Shown: positions 55,724 through 64,000 of the stretch, one piece after another | Numbering within the stretch: position 1 is the first letter of the stretch | How the letters are laid out: every line of letters starts with the position of its first letter | NCBI GenBank assembly: GCA_019429405.1 | Contig: JAHYIZ010000002.1 | Span: 62,001-126,000, forward strand | Length of the DNA stretch: 64,000 bases | Origin: Paracoccaceae bacterium | Lineage (GTDB): Bacteria; Pseudomonadota; Alphaproteobacteria; Rhodobacterales; Rhodobacteraceae | Direction of reading: 5' to 3' | Made by a program: the position numbers and the translations under genes | Notes under the pieces: model-generated | What the model saw: only the letters and a program-made list of their open reading frames with translations | Database searches by the model: none | What the model was told of the DNA's origin: nothing

Positions 55724-56568
55724 GCGACGCCCCGGTGGCCGCCGCATCGGCACTGCGTGCCGCGATCCCCCGGCTTGGCGCGGCAGGTGTGCCAGACCCC
55801 GCGCGCGATGCCCGCCGTCTGCTCGCGCATGCCCTGCGGATTTCCCCCGACCGGCTGACGCTGGAACTTTCGCGCCTGCTCTCTGCCGCCGAGGCGCTGG
55901 CGTTTGAGGCTGCGATTGCCGCCCGTGCCGCCCGCCAGCCGGTCAGCCAGATCACCGGAACCCGCGCCTTCTGGGGCCGCGAGTTCCGGGTCACGCGGGC
56001 CACCCTCGACCCGCGCCCCGAAACCGAGACACTGGTGGCCGAGGCGTTGGCGGCACCTTTCGGGCGGCTGCTCGACCTTGGCACCGGCACCGGCTGCATC
56101 CTGCTTTCGTGCCTCGCCGAGCGGCCCGGCGCCACCGGCATCGGTATTGACGCCTCTTCCGGGGCGCTGGCGGTTGCGCGCGAAAATGCCGCCCGGCTGG
56201 GCCTCGCAGATCGCGCCGAGCTGCGGCTGGGTGACTGGTTCGCCGATGTCTCGGAGCGCTTTGATCTGATCGTCTCGAACCCGCCCTATATCGCCGAGGC
56301 CGAGATGGCCGCCCTCGCACCCGAGGTGCGCGACTGGGAACCCGCGCTGGCGCTCTGCCCCGGCGGTGACGGCCTTGGCGCCTATCGTTCCATTGCGGCG
56401 GGGGCGTTTGCGCATCTGACCCCCGGCGGGCGGTTGCTGCTCGAAATCGGCCCCACTCAGGCCGCCGCCGTGGTGGCGCTTTTGGCAGACGCAGGCTTGC
56501 CCGGCGCGCGGGTGCTGCCTGATCTTGATGGCCGCGACCGCGTGGTCAGCGCCCGTCGTGCTGGCTGA
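55720..56568 (+). CDS. prmC: Release factor glutamine N5-methyltransferase
   Basis: A 282-residue methyltransferase that modifies the glutamine of the GGQ motif in release factors. The N-terminal helical domain carries the substrate-binding [16 protein letters not shown] (about 74-89). The SAM-binding motif [11 protein letters not shown] begins near residue 117, and the catalytic NPPY is at 187-190. It is translationally coupled to prfA. A 237-base gap to the next gene holds only a TCGGCGC/GCGCCGA hairpin (56738-56757 region). Confidence 0.95.
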   Translation: MSDAPVAAASALRAAIPRLGAAGVPDPARDARRLLAHALRISPDRLTLELSRLLSAAEALAFEAAIAARAARQPVSQITGTRAFWGREFRVTRATLDPRPETETLVAEALAAPFGRLLDLGTGTGCILLSCLAERPGATGIGIDASSGALAVARENAARLGLADRAELRLGDWFADVSERFDLIVSNPPYIAEAEMAALAPEVRDWEPALALCPGGDGLGAYRSIAAGAFAHLTPGGRLLLEIGPTQAAAVVALLADAGLPGARVLPDLDGRDRVVSARRAG

Positions 56569-56805
56569 AGTGCATGCATTTTCGCACCATTTGCGGCGGT
56601 TCGCCGCTTTAGCGCGCAATTCATGGCAGTTTGTGCTTGTCAGCCCGGCCCATGCATGATTAGTCAGCTCTCGTCGGGTCAAGCATGGCTTGCCCGCGAG
56701 ACGTCAGCTTTTCACGGCAGGTCCATCTCCATGTCGGCGCCGTTTTGCGCCGATGCGGGACCAGCGAAGGCCCAGCGCCTTCAGGGCATAAACACACGTA
56801 GGCTC

Positions 56806-57603
56806 ATGAGATCATCCAAATCCCGTTCGCGTTCAAAATCGAACCGCCAGCGCACGATCGGCAACATCATCAACCGGGTCTTCGACAGTTCGGGCCCCGA
56901 GGGTAAGGTGCGCGGCACGCCGCAGCAGATCATCGAGAAATACCTGATGCTGGCGCGTGACGCCCAGCTTTCCAATGACCGGGTGGCCGAGCAAAGCTTT
57001 TTGCAGCATGCCGAGCACTACACCCGCCTGTTTGGCGAGGCGCAGCGCGAAATGGCGCGCGAGCAGGAGCAGCGGCAGGGCCAACAGGGTCCGGGCGGCT
57101 ACGGTGGCGGCAATGGCAATGGCAACGGCAACGGCAACGGTTATCAGCCGGGGCGTGACCGTGCCGATCCGCAGTCGGACACAGGTGATCAGCCCGATCT
57201 GCCGCCGCTGATGCAATTGCGCGAAGATGAAGGCCCCGGTCTGGTCGAAACGCCTGAGGCGCGCGGCCAGCGCCCCGAGCGTAGCGAGCGCCCCGAACAG
57301 CGTAGCGACCGACCCGAGCGCAGCGACCGCCCCGAACAGCGCAGGCCGCGCCCCGAAATGCCGCATGGCGCGCCCAATGAGCCGCGCAAACCGCGTGGTG
57401 ATTCCGCCTCGGGCGAGCCGCGCAATCCGCGCGCCCCGGCGCCGCAGCCAGGCGATGCCCCCCAGCCGGCCCCAAGCGAGGGTGAAGCGGTGGCCGACAC
57501 CGCGCCCCGCCCCGCGCTGCGCAGCCGCAAACCGCGCAAACCGCGCCCGCAAGGCGAAGCGGGAGCGCCGCCCGTGGCCGGGCCGGACGATAGCGCGCAA
57601 TAA
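56806..57603 (+). CDS. DUF4167 family protein with Arg/Pro-rich tail
   Basis: A 265-residue protein. The conserved DUF4167 domain covers residues 1-90: a basic, serine/arginine-rich start followed by GTPQQIIEKYLMLARDAQLS and FLQHAEHYTRLF. Beyond it come a GNGNGNGNGNGY stretch and a long disordered tail of repeated PERS/PEQR units and PRKPR blocks. Family members are alphaproteobacterial and of unknown function; the many arginines suggest nucleic-acid binding. It follows prfA-prmC, a conserved order. An imperfect hexanucleotide repeat encodes the Gly-Asn run. Confidence 0.82.
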   Translation: MRSSKSRSRSKSNRQRTIGNIINRVFDSSGPEGKVRGTPQQIIEKYLMLARDAQLSNDRVAEQSFLQHAEHYTRLFGEAQREMAREQEQRQGQQGPGGYGGGNGNGNGNGNGYQPGRDRADPQSDTGDQPDLPPLMQLREDEGPGLVETPEARGQRPERSERPEQRSDRPERSDRPEQRRPRPEMPHGAPNEPRKPRGDSASGEPRNPRAPAPQPGDAPQPAPSEGEAVADTAPRPALRSRKPRKPRPQGEAGAPPVAGPDDSAQ

Positions 57604-57606
57604 GGC

Positions 57607-57637
57607 AAAACCCGAAAACTGCAGCGCGGTTTTCGGG
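57607..57637 (-). terminator. Intrinsic terminator for the lptG-lptD-surA-pdxA-rsmA transcript
   Basis: CCCGAAAAC (57611-57619) pairs perfectly with GTTTTCGGG (57629-57637). Read on the minus strand the stem is followed by TTTT, as expected for an intrinsic terminator downstream of rsmA. It also separates the convergent DUF4167 gene. Confidence 0.72.
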
Positions 57638-57718
57638 TGAGGCGCGCCTAAAAGCACAGCGCCACAGCGCTTTGTGAGTCAGGACGACTTCAAATTGCAG
57701 GAGCGCGCCGCGCGGGTG

Positions 57719-58558
57719 TCAGCCCTGCAGCAGCCGTGCCAGCGCGCAAAACTGCTCCAACCCGATTTCTTCGGCCCGCGCGGTCGGTTTGATGCCTGCC
57801 GCCTCGAGCAGCCCCTCGATATCGGGCGCAATGCCACGCAGCGCCGAACGCAGCATCTTGCGGCGCTGGTTGAAGGCGGCGGCCACGACGCGGTTCAGCA
57901 CCAATGGGTCGGCAGGGTAGCGCGGCGCGGGCAGGGCGGTCAGATGCACCACCGCCGAATGCACCTTGGGGGGCGGCGTGAAGGCCTCGGGCGGCAGGCT
58001 CAGCACGATCTGCGCATCGCACCGCCACTGCGCCAGCAGCGCAAGGCGGCCGTAGGCATCATCGCCCGGCCGCGCCACGATCCGCTCGGCCACTTCGCGC
58101 TGAAACATCAGCGTCAGGCTTGCCCAGACCGGAGGCCAGACCGGCGGTGTCAGCCAGCGCACCAGCAATTCGGTGCCGACGTTATAGGGCAGGTTGGCAA
58201 CGATGCGGATCGGCGGCGTCAGCCGCGCCAGCGCATCAACGGCCAGCGCGTCACCTTGCAGCACCTCGAGCCGGCCGGGGTAGGCGGCGGCGATTTCGGC
58301 CAGCGCAGGCAGGCAGCGCGGGTCTTTCTCGACCGCCAGCACCCGGCGCGCGCCCATCGCCAGCAGCCCGCGCGTAAGGCCGCCGGGGCCGGGGCCGACC
58401 TCGAGCACATCTGCGCCGCTCAGATCTCCCGCCAGCCGCGCGATGCGCGCGGTCAGGTTGAGATCGAGAATGAAGTTCTGCCCCAGCGCCTTTTTCGCAC
58501 TCAGATCATGGCGCGCGATCACCTCGCGCAGCGGCGGCAGGCTGTCGATCGCGCTCAT
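57719..58558 (-). CDS. rsmA: 16S rRNA (adenine(1518)-N(6)/adenine(1519)-N(6))-dimethyltransferase
   Basis: A 279-residue SAM-dependent enzyme that dimethylates two adjacent adenines near the 3' end of 16S rRNA. The opening [11 protein letters not shown], the SAM motif EVGPGPGG at 53-60 and the catalytic NLPYN at 122-126 are all intact. The start overlaps the end of pdxA by ATGA, as in the widespread surA-pdxA-rsmA arrangement. Length matches the family. Confidence 0.96.
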   Translation of the reverse strand: MSAIDSLPPLREVIARHDLSAKKALGQNFILDLNLTARIARLAGDLSGADVLEVGPGPGGLTRGLLAMGARRVLAVEKDPRCLPALAEIAAAYPGRLEVLQGDALAVDALARLTPPIRIVANLPYNVGTELLVRWLTPPVWPPVWASLTLMFQREVAERIVARPGDDAYGRLALLAQWRCDAQIVLSLPPEAFTPPPKVHSAVVHLTALPAPRYPADPLVLNRVVAAAFNQRRKMLRSALRGIAPDIEGLLEAAGIKPTARAEEIGLEQFCALARLLQG

Positions 58559-59553
58559 GCCGCTGTGCCACGGCGCCGCGCGCCGAGTCGCGCTGCCATA
58601 TCCAGTGCGGCAATCATGCTAAAAGGGTCGGCGATGCCCTTGCCGGCGATGTCAAAGGCGGTGCCGTGGTCGGGGGATGTGCGCACGAACGGCAGCCCCA
58701 GCGTGAGGTTGACCCCGCCCGAAAAATCCAGCGTCTTGATCGGGATCAGCGCCTGATCGTGATAGGCGCAGATTGCGGCGTCATAGCGGGCCCGTGCGGC
58801 CGGGTGAAACAGCGTGTCGGCGGGGTGCGGGCCTGACACCGCGATCCCGTCCGCGCGCAATTCGACCAGCAGCGGCACCATCCAGTCGCCTTCCTCGTGC
58901 CCCATGGCGCCGCCTTCGCCCGCGTGCGGGTTCAGCCCGGCCACCGCGATGCGCGGGCGGGCAATGCCGAAATCGTGGCGCAGCGCGGCCTCGGTCAAGG
59001 CGATGGTCTGGCGCAGAAGCGCGGGCGTGAAGGCGCGTGGCACATCTGCAAGCGCCATGTGGATGGTGGCTGGCACCACCCGCAGCGGCGGTGCCAGCGT
59101 CTCAGACGCAAGCATCATCGCCACCGGCACCCCGCCTGCAAGGCTTGCCAGAAATTCGGTATGGCCGGGAAAGGGAAACCCCGCGCCTGCATGCAGCGCA
59201 CCCTTGTGAATGGGTGCGGTGCACAGTGCGCTGGCCTCGCCCGCCTGCACCAGCGCCACCGCGCGCGCGATCACCGCGATCACTGCGCCCGCGTTTTCGG
59301 CGGCGGGCTGGCCGGGGGCGGCGGCGGCGGGAAAGGCATGCGCCAGCACCGGCAACGCCTCGTCAGCGACTCCGGCGGCCTCGGCCAGCGCTGAAATGCA
59401 TCGGTGCGGGGTGCCTGTGGGCAGATGCGCGGGGTCGCCCAGCCAGACAAAGGGCAGCCGCGCGCGCAAATGTTGCCAGGCTTTTGCCGCGACCTCGGGG
59501 CCGATGCCCGCAGGCTCGCCGCAGCTGACGATCACCGGTCTGGCGGTGTTCAT
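58555..59553 (-). CDS. pdxA: 4-hydroxythreonine-4-phosphate dehydrogenase
   Basis: A 332-residue metal- and NAD-dependent enzyme of pyridoxal-phosphate synthesis. The N-terminal [17 protein letters not shown] segment is the family opening. His residues in PGHTEFLA (about 133-140) and in [12 protein letters not shown] (about 264-275) bind the divalent metal. [15 protein letters not shown] begins near 207. It overlaps surA upstream and rsmA downstream by ATGA, so the three are translationally coupled. Confidence 0.96.
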   Translation of the reverse strand: MNTARPVIVSCGEPAGIGPEVAAKAWQHLRARLPFVWLGDPAHLPTGTPHRCISALAEAAGVADEALPVLAHAFPAAAAPGQPAAENAGAVIAVIARAVALVQAGEASALCTAPIHKGALHAGAGFPFPGHTEFLASLAGGVPVAMMLASETLAPPLRVVPATIHMALADVPRAFTPALLRQTIALTEAALRHDFGIARPRIAVAGLNPHAGEGGAMGHEEGDWMVPLLVELRADGIAVSGPHPADTLFHPAARARYDAAICAYHDQALIPIKTLDFSGGVNLTLGLPFVRTSPDHGTAFDIAGKGIADPFSMIAALDMAARLGARRRGTAA

Positions 59554-60770
59554 GGCCTGCGAATGATCGCCGCCGCCAGAAGATCGGCAAGGTAGCCTTC
59601 GGCATAGGCGGTCAGACGCTCGTTGATCAGCGCATTGGCCACTTCGCGGCGGGTGGGTGCTGCGGTGCCTGCGGGCAGCACGCGTTCACGGTTGCACAGC
59701 ATCAGGAACACAAGGTTGCCGTCGCGCACAATTTCGGTCGAGCTTTCGCCGACATCAAGCCGCGCCAGTTCACGCGCCAGTTCGGCGGGAATAGCACCTT
59801 GCGGGCGGGTTTCGCGCAGCAGCCGCGATTCTGGCAGGCCCTTGGCGACGGCGTAAAGGTCGCCGCAGCGATTGACTTGCGCGCGCACCCGCGCGGCTTC
59901 GGCCAGCGCTGACGCGCTGCGCCCGCCGGGGATCAGGAATTGCGCGTAGTCGATGGCCTGCGGCAGCGTGGCCACAGCGCCGTTTTCATCGATCGCGCGC
60001 AGCAGGAATACCGCGACCGCGCCCTGCAGCTGAACCGGCTGCGAAACCTCGCCGGGCGCCAGCGGGTTGAGCACCGCGCGCAGCGGTGCGGGCAGCGTGT
60101 CAAGGCCCATCCATTCAAGCCGGCCACCCTCGGCGCGCGACCCCGAGGCCGAAACCTGCCGCGCGGCATCGGCAAAGGCTGCCTCACCATGAAGCGCCGA
60201 AACCTGCGTGGCAATCGCCATTGCCTGCGCCTCTTGCCCTTCGGGGGCGGGTATCACGATCTCGGAAAAGAGCACGCGCGTGCCCCGGCCACGGTCTGAC
60301 AGGGGGGAAAGGGCATGGTCGATCTCGGCTTCCGTAATCGTTACCCGGCCCGCAAAGCGCGCCCGCACCAGCTCGCGCCAAGTTGCGCCCGCCTCAACGA
60401 AATCGCGCAGCGTCTGCGGTTCGATCTCGTCCTTGGCAAGCTCGGCCAGAAGCTGCTCGGCGGTCAGATCGGCGCGCCCCGCAAATTCCTCCATCGCCGC
60501 TTTCACCTGATCGGCGGTGAGCCTGATGCCTGCGGCCCGTGCCGCCTGCATCTGCACGCGCTCTTCGATCAGCACCTTTTCCGCTTCTTTTTCGAGGTCG
60601 CCCGGCGCGTGCAGCACCGCCATGAACCGCATGCGCTGCTCGATTTCAAAGCGGGTGATGCCGAGGTCGTTGACCATAACCACCGGGGCGAAGGGGTTGC
60701 CCTGCGCAAGCGCCGGAACGGCAGGCGCCGTCAGCGCCAGAAGGGTGAAGAGCCAAAGGAATGCGCGCAT
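59550..60770 (-). CDS. surA: Periplasmic chaperone/peptidyl-prolyl isomerase SurA
   Basis: A 406-residue exported protein (start at 60770 gives signal peptide MRAFLWLFTLLALTAPAVPA; an ATG at 60794 adds eight residues). The N-terminal chaperone domain has LGITRFEIEQRMRFMAVL. The parvulin-like region (about 150-270) is diverged, and AGRVTITEAEIDHALSPL precedes it. It helps outer-membrane proteins reach the Bam complex. Placement just after lptD is functional: SurA is known to assist LptD assembly. Confidence 0.88.
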   Translation of the reverse strand: MRAFLWLFTLLALTAPAVPALAQGNPFAPVVMVNDLGITRFEIEQRMRFMAVLHAPGDLEKEAEKVLIEERVQMQAARAAGIRLTADQVKAAMEEFAGRADLTAEQLLAELAKDEIEPQTLRDFVEAGATWRELVRARFAGRVTITEAEIDHALSPLSDRGRGTRVLFSEIVIPAPEGQEAQAMAIATQVSALHGEAAFADAARQVSASGSRAEGGRLEWMGLDTLPAPLRAVLNPLAPGEVSQPVQLQGAVAVFLLRAIDENGAVATLPQAIDYAQFLIPGGRSASALAEAARVRAQVNRCGDLYAVAKGLPESRLLRETRPQGAIPAELARELARLDVGESSTEIVRDGNLVFLMLCNRERVLPAGTAAPTRREVANALINERLTAYAEGYLADLLAAAIIRRP

Positions 60771-60833
60771 TGTCAGGTCCGTCCGCTTTGCCATTTCCGT
60801 CCCAGCCCGGGAAAGCCCCGGTGCAACTGCGCT

Positions 60834-63029
60834 TCAGCGCATGCAACTCCGCCGCCGCCCGCCGCTGCTTGATCCGAACCCCGCCAGTTCCAGCGATAGG
60901 CCGACATCGGTTTGCGCGCTTACACTAGTCGATGCGGTGAAACGACGCGAGAGGGAAAGATCGACCGCCACGCATTCGTTCACATAGCGCAGCCCAAGGC
61001 TTGCCGTTGCTGCGCGCGCCGCCACGAAATCGTAGCGCGCGCCAAGGCTGCCCTGCCAGCCGTTGTCAAAGGTCCAGCCGGTATCAAACTGCAGCTCATT
61101 GGTGGCAAGCGGGCGACCTTCGGAGGGGTCGGGCTGCATCCAGATGTGTCCTGCCTCGAGCGTGAGTTTCGGGCGCACCAGCGTCAGGCGCAACTCGTTG
61201 CGGGTAAAGCTGAATCCGGTGTCGTCGAACAGTGCGCGGTTGACCACGCCAAGGCCGCCTGCCGTTTGCAGATGCGCGGCCAGCAGCCAGTCTGAGCGCA
61301 GCCCGCCAAGGCCGCTGCCGGCGCCGAACTGGCCAAGGTCTTCGGCGCGCAGCACGCGCCCCGCCAGCACCCCCGCCGACCAGCTCGCCGCATCGTGCCG
61401 CGTCCAGCCGATGCCGAGGTTGGCGCGCAGGCCCGCCTCGTGCGCATCCTCGCCCGGAAAGCGCGACAGCGAGAACAGGTTGCCCTCGTCGAATTCGACC
61501 AGCACGCTGTCTTCGTTGGGCGCGCCCGGCAGGTTGTTGCGGGCCCAGATAAGCTGCGCAACCGGCTCGATCACCTGGGTCGCGCTGCCCGAGGCGCGCA
61601 GCCATGGCCAGCGCAGTTCAACCGCAACCGCAGGGCGCAGCGCCACGACTTCGGCGCCATAGGCATCGTCATCGCCGACCGAATAGACATCGGCACCAAG
61701 GGCGGCCAGCCCGGTCAGTTGCACGCCACCCGGCAGCAGCCAGCCCCGCCGCCATTCGGCCGCGATTGAAGCGCGCAGCGCGTCGCGCCCGTCTGATACG
61801 AGATCGGCATCTTCAGGCCCGTCCACGGCGAGGCTTGAGGGGCGGCGATAGCCGCCAAGACTGGCGTTCAGCACCAGCTCGCCGCCAAGCACGCCGGGGT
61901 GCAGCACCTGCGACCAGTTCAGCGTGCCCGCCAACATTGGCTGCGTTGCGTTGCTTTCGCTGTCACGCAGGCTGTTGGTGTTGCCCAACCGCGCCCAGAT
62001 CATCTGATCGGGGCGGATCCGCTGCACCGTCGCGCCGCTCCAGAGCCGGTCGGCGCCGGTGATGCCATAGTCGAGCAGATAGCCGCGGTCGGTGGCGGTG
62101 CGCAACTCAAGGTCGAGCGCGAAGCCCCGTGGCAGGGCAAAACCCGCATCGGCAAAGAGATAGCCACGGTTTTCGCCCGGCAGGATGCCGTCGCGCGAAA
62201 CCGCCGCGTCAACCTGCAGCGCTCCGTTGGTGAACGCCTGCCGATAGCGCAATTCGACCGTCGTCGTACCCCCGGTTGAGAAATAGGGGGTCACTGTCAC
62301 ATCGCGCGAATCGCCCAAGGTCCAGAAGTAGGGCAGCTTGATGCCGGTGCCGAGCGCCGATGTGGTGCGTATGCGTGGCTGCAACATGCCGCTTCGGCGT
62401 TCGACTCCGGGGTCGGGGGTGCGCAGGCGCGGAATATAGGCCAGCGGCACCCCGAAGGCGCGGAATTGCGCGCCCTCGAAGACAATCTCGCGCTCGACGG
62501 CATCATGCGTCACCCGGCGCGCCCGGATTTCCCAAAGCGGGGTCGGGTCAAGCACGCAGACCTGGCAAGATGAGGCGACCACGTCTTCCAGCGTGGTATA
62601 GCGCCCCTCGCTGCGCGCGAGGGTGTTGGCGGCAAGCTGCATCTCCTGCGCCAGCACCATGCGCGCGCCCTTCAGCACCCCGTCGCGCAGGTCCGCCGCA
62701 AGGTCGGCGCTGTCGGCCACGATCACCGCCTCGGTGCCGCCCGGCGTGACCAGCCGCAGCGGGCCCTCGATCAGCAACCGGTCGGTTGCCGCGTCATAGG
62801 CGATGCGTGTTGCGCTCAGCCGTGCCCCGTTGAAATAGACCTCGACCGACCCTTCGGCGATCAGCACCGAGGAATTGGCCATGTGAATGCGGTCGGCCAG
62901 CAATGTCGCGGCGGGGGCGGGTGCGGTCTGCGCCACGGCGGTCGGTACCGTGGCGGGCGCAACCGCCAGCGCAACCAGCAGCGCAACCGCCGCCGAAGTG
63001 CTGGCCTGGCCCCTCCGCGCCGCACCCAT
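60834..63029 (-). CDS. lptD: LPS assembly protein LptD
   Basis: A 731-residue outer-membrane beta-barrel protein. The signal peptide (residues 1-33, ending PTAVAQTA) is followed by an OstA/LptA-like jelly-roll with DRIHMANSSVLIAEGSVEVY and a 50-strand-rich barrel. Cysteines in SSCQVCVLD near residue 134 are candidates for the inter-domain disulfide. It places lipopolysaccharide in the outer leaflet. The start overlaps lptG's stop (TGATG). Confidence 0.93.
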   Translation of the reverse strand: MGAARRGQASTSAAVALLVALAVAPATVPTAVAQTAPAPAATLLADRIHMANSSVLIAEGSVEVYFNGARLSATRIAYDAATDRLLIEGPLRLVTPGGTEAVIVADSADLAADLRDGVLKGARMVLAQEMQLAANTLARSEGRYTTLEDVVASSCQVCVLDPTPLWEIRARRVTHDAVEREIVFEGAQFRAFGVPLAYIPRLRTPDPGVERRSGMLQPRIRTTSALGTGIKLPYFWTLGDSRDVTVTPYFSTGGTTTVELRYRQAFTNGALQVDAAVSRDGILPGENRGYLFADAGFALPRGFALDLELRTATDRGYLLDYGITGADRLWSGATVQRIRPDQMIWARLGNTNSLRDSESNATQPMLAGTLNWSQVLHPGVLGGELVLNASLGGYRRPSSLAVDGPEDADLVSDGRDALRASIAAEWRRGWLLPGGVQLTGLAALGADVYSVGDDDAYGAEVVALRPAVAVELRWPWLRASGSATQVIEPVAQLIWARNNLPGAPNEDSVLVEFDEGNLFSLSRFPGEDAHEAGLRANLGIGWTRHDAASWSAGVLAGRVLRAEDLGQFGAGSGLGGLRSDWLLAAHLQTAGGLGVVNRALFDDTGFSFTRNELRLTLVRPKLTLEAGHIWMQPDPSEGRPLATNELQFDTGWTFDNGWQGSLGARYDFVAARAATASLGLRYVNECVAVDLSLSRRFTASTSVSAQTDVGLSLELAGFGSSSGGRRRSCMR

Positions 63030-64000
63030 CAGCCATCCTCCAGATGCAGGATCAGCGCCAGCGCGGCCATCAGCACCACCAGCGGCGGCGCCCAGGCCGC
63101 CAGCACCACCGGAATCAGGCCGTTCTCGCCCAGTGCCTGCGCCACGTTGCGCAAAAGCATCGCCGCAACGCCTGCGCCAAAGGCCAATAGCGCCATGATG
63201 CCGGTGCCGCCCCGGCGAATGTGGCGCATGGTAAAGGCCGCCGCGATCAGCACCATCGCCGCCAGCAGCAAGGGTTGCGCCAGCTCCATCGCCAGCCAGA
63301 CAGCGTGGCGGCGCGAGGAAAAGCCGGCCCGTTCCAGTGCCGCGATGAAATCGGGCAGTTCCCACACCGAAACCTTCGAAGGCGCCCCGAACCCGTCGCG
63401 GATGCGCTCGGCCGTCAGGTCTGACGAGACCCGCAGGCTCGGGTGCAGCACCGCCTCGGTTTCGGGGTTGGCGGTCTCGGCCAGCGGCCATTCCTTGGCC
63501 GCGGTCAGCACCCACGCACCGGGCACCAGCCGCGCCGTTTCGGCCTTGAGATAGCGCATCGGGCCGCGATCAAAGGAAAACTCCATCAGCGTCACGTCAT
63601 AAAGCTCGGTGGCATCTGCGTTGGCGCGCAGCGCGTGGATCACCGACTGGCGTTGTGCCGCCACGTCACCCTCGGCGGCTGACCCGGCCTGACGCAGCCA
63701 AACGCCCTCGCGGCTGATCGAGACCGACTGCGCGCCACCCCGCAGCAGCTGATCGGAAAGCGTGTCAAAGCGTTTCGCGGTGGCCGCAGTGATCGGGTTC
63801 AGTGCGCCAAGCGCCAGCACGCCAAGCAAAAACGCCACCACCGCAGGCGCCAGCGCCATGCGCAGCGCCGACCGGCCAGCCGCGCGCACCACCACCAGCT
63901 CCGAGGTGCGCGCCAGCCCCAGAAACATCACCGTGCCGGCAAGCACCGTTACCAAAGGCAATATCTTGCCAAGCCCGCCCGGAACATTCAGCCCCGCAAG
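63029..64000 (-). CDS. lptG: LPS export permease LptG, C-terminal part (gene starts beyond the window)
   Basis: An open frame runs to the window edge (last 323 residues of a protein usually about 365). Hydrophobic helices flank a periplasmic beta-jellyroll (RDGFGAPSKVSVWELPDFIAAL region); the last helices include LLAAMVLIAAAFTMRHIRRGG. This is the YjgP/YjgQ permease layout of the LptBFG exporter. Within the lptG-lptD-surA cluster it should be LptG rather than LptF. The missing N-terminus would hold the first membrane helix. Confidence 0.9.
   Translation of the reverse strand, partial: LAGLNVPGGLGKILPLVTVLAGTVMFLGLARTSELVVVRAAGRSALRMALAPAVVAFLLGVLALGALNPITAATAKRFDTLSDQLLRGGAQSVSISREGVWLRQAGSAAEGDVAAQRQSVIHALRANADATELYDVTLMEFSFDRGPMRYLKAETARLVPGAWVLTAAKEWPLAETANPETEAVLHPSLRVSSDLTAERIRDGFGAPSKVSVWELPDFIAALERAGFSSRRHAVWLAMELAQPLLLAAMVLIAAAFTMRHIRRGGTGIMALLAFGAGVAAMLLRNVAQALGENGLIPVVLAAWAPPLVVLMAALALILHLEDG

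Noticed and set aside
56569-56805. Small RNA gene upstream of the DUF4167 gene
   Set aside because: There is one TCGGCGC/GCGCCGA hairpin but no terminator or promoter that would define an RNA; it may simply be a leader.

Overview
The window is high-GC DNA from an alphaproteobacterium of the Rhodobacterales (Rhodobacteraceae) type. Three things point there: a complete gene transfer agent (GTA) cluster in the RcGTA gene order, a pyruvate dehydrogenase operon in which both E1-beta and E2 carry lipoyl domains, and alphaproteobacterial blocks such as lptG-lptD-surA-pdxA-rsmA and prfA-prmC-DUF4167. It is chromosomal. I saw no tRNA, rRNA, transposase, integrase or CRISPR array, and no gene-free stretch longer than 300 bases.

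0-9 kb: after the end of a CoA-binding protein gene, eight minus-strand genes (about 8.5 to 0.4 kb) form one apparent operon. It encodes a polar-amino-acid-type ABC importer (ATPase, binding protein, two permeases), two glutamine-synthetase-like gamma-glutamyl ligases, a class I amidotransferase and a FAD amine oxidoreductase. The set resembles a Puu-like gamma-glutamylation route for an amine. 9-28.5 kb: mostly housekeeping genes, namely pyrG, secG, purA, thiamine pyrophosphokinase, an EamA exporter, sdaA, rpiA-gor, hflK-hflC-DUF2065-degP and a ferredoxin. A very acidic low-complexity 853-residue protein of unknown function sits among them.

28.5-43.7 kb: a GTA head-tail cluster with every recognisable gene open: terS, terL, portal, g3.5, prohead protease, capsid, adaptor, stopper, tail terminator, tail tube, two tail chaperones, short tape measure, distal tail, hub, NlpC/P60 peptidase and megatron. 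A DUF2793 putative fibre gene and a small conserved gene follow. Many genes overlap by ATGA or TGATG. Intrinsic-terminator-like hairpins lie in the leader after a good sigma70-type promoter, between terL and portal, and after the capsid gene. This arrangement suggests attenuation or antitermination control and is the most interesting feature of the window.

43.8-64 kb: cysE, the pdhA-pdhB-pdhC operon, an FtsB-like gene, class I fructose-bisphosphate aldolase, pgk with an SDR gene, two tandem cyclophilins (cytoplasmic and exported), an M20 dipeptidase, prfA-prmC, DUF4167, and the minus-strand lptG(partial)-lptD-surA-pdxA-rsmA cluster. A GGGGTATTT-type intergenic inverted repeat recurs at about five places, including inside the GTA cluster.
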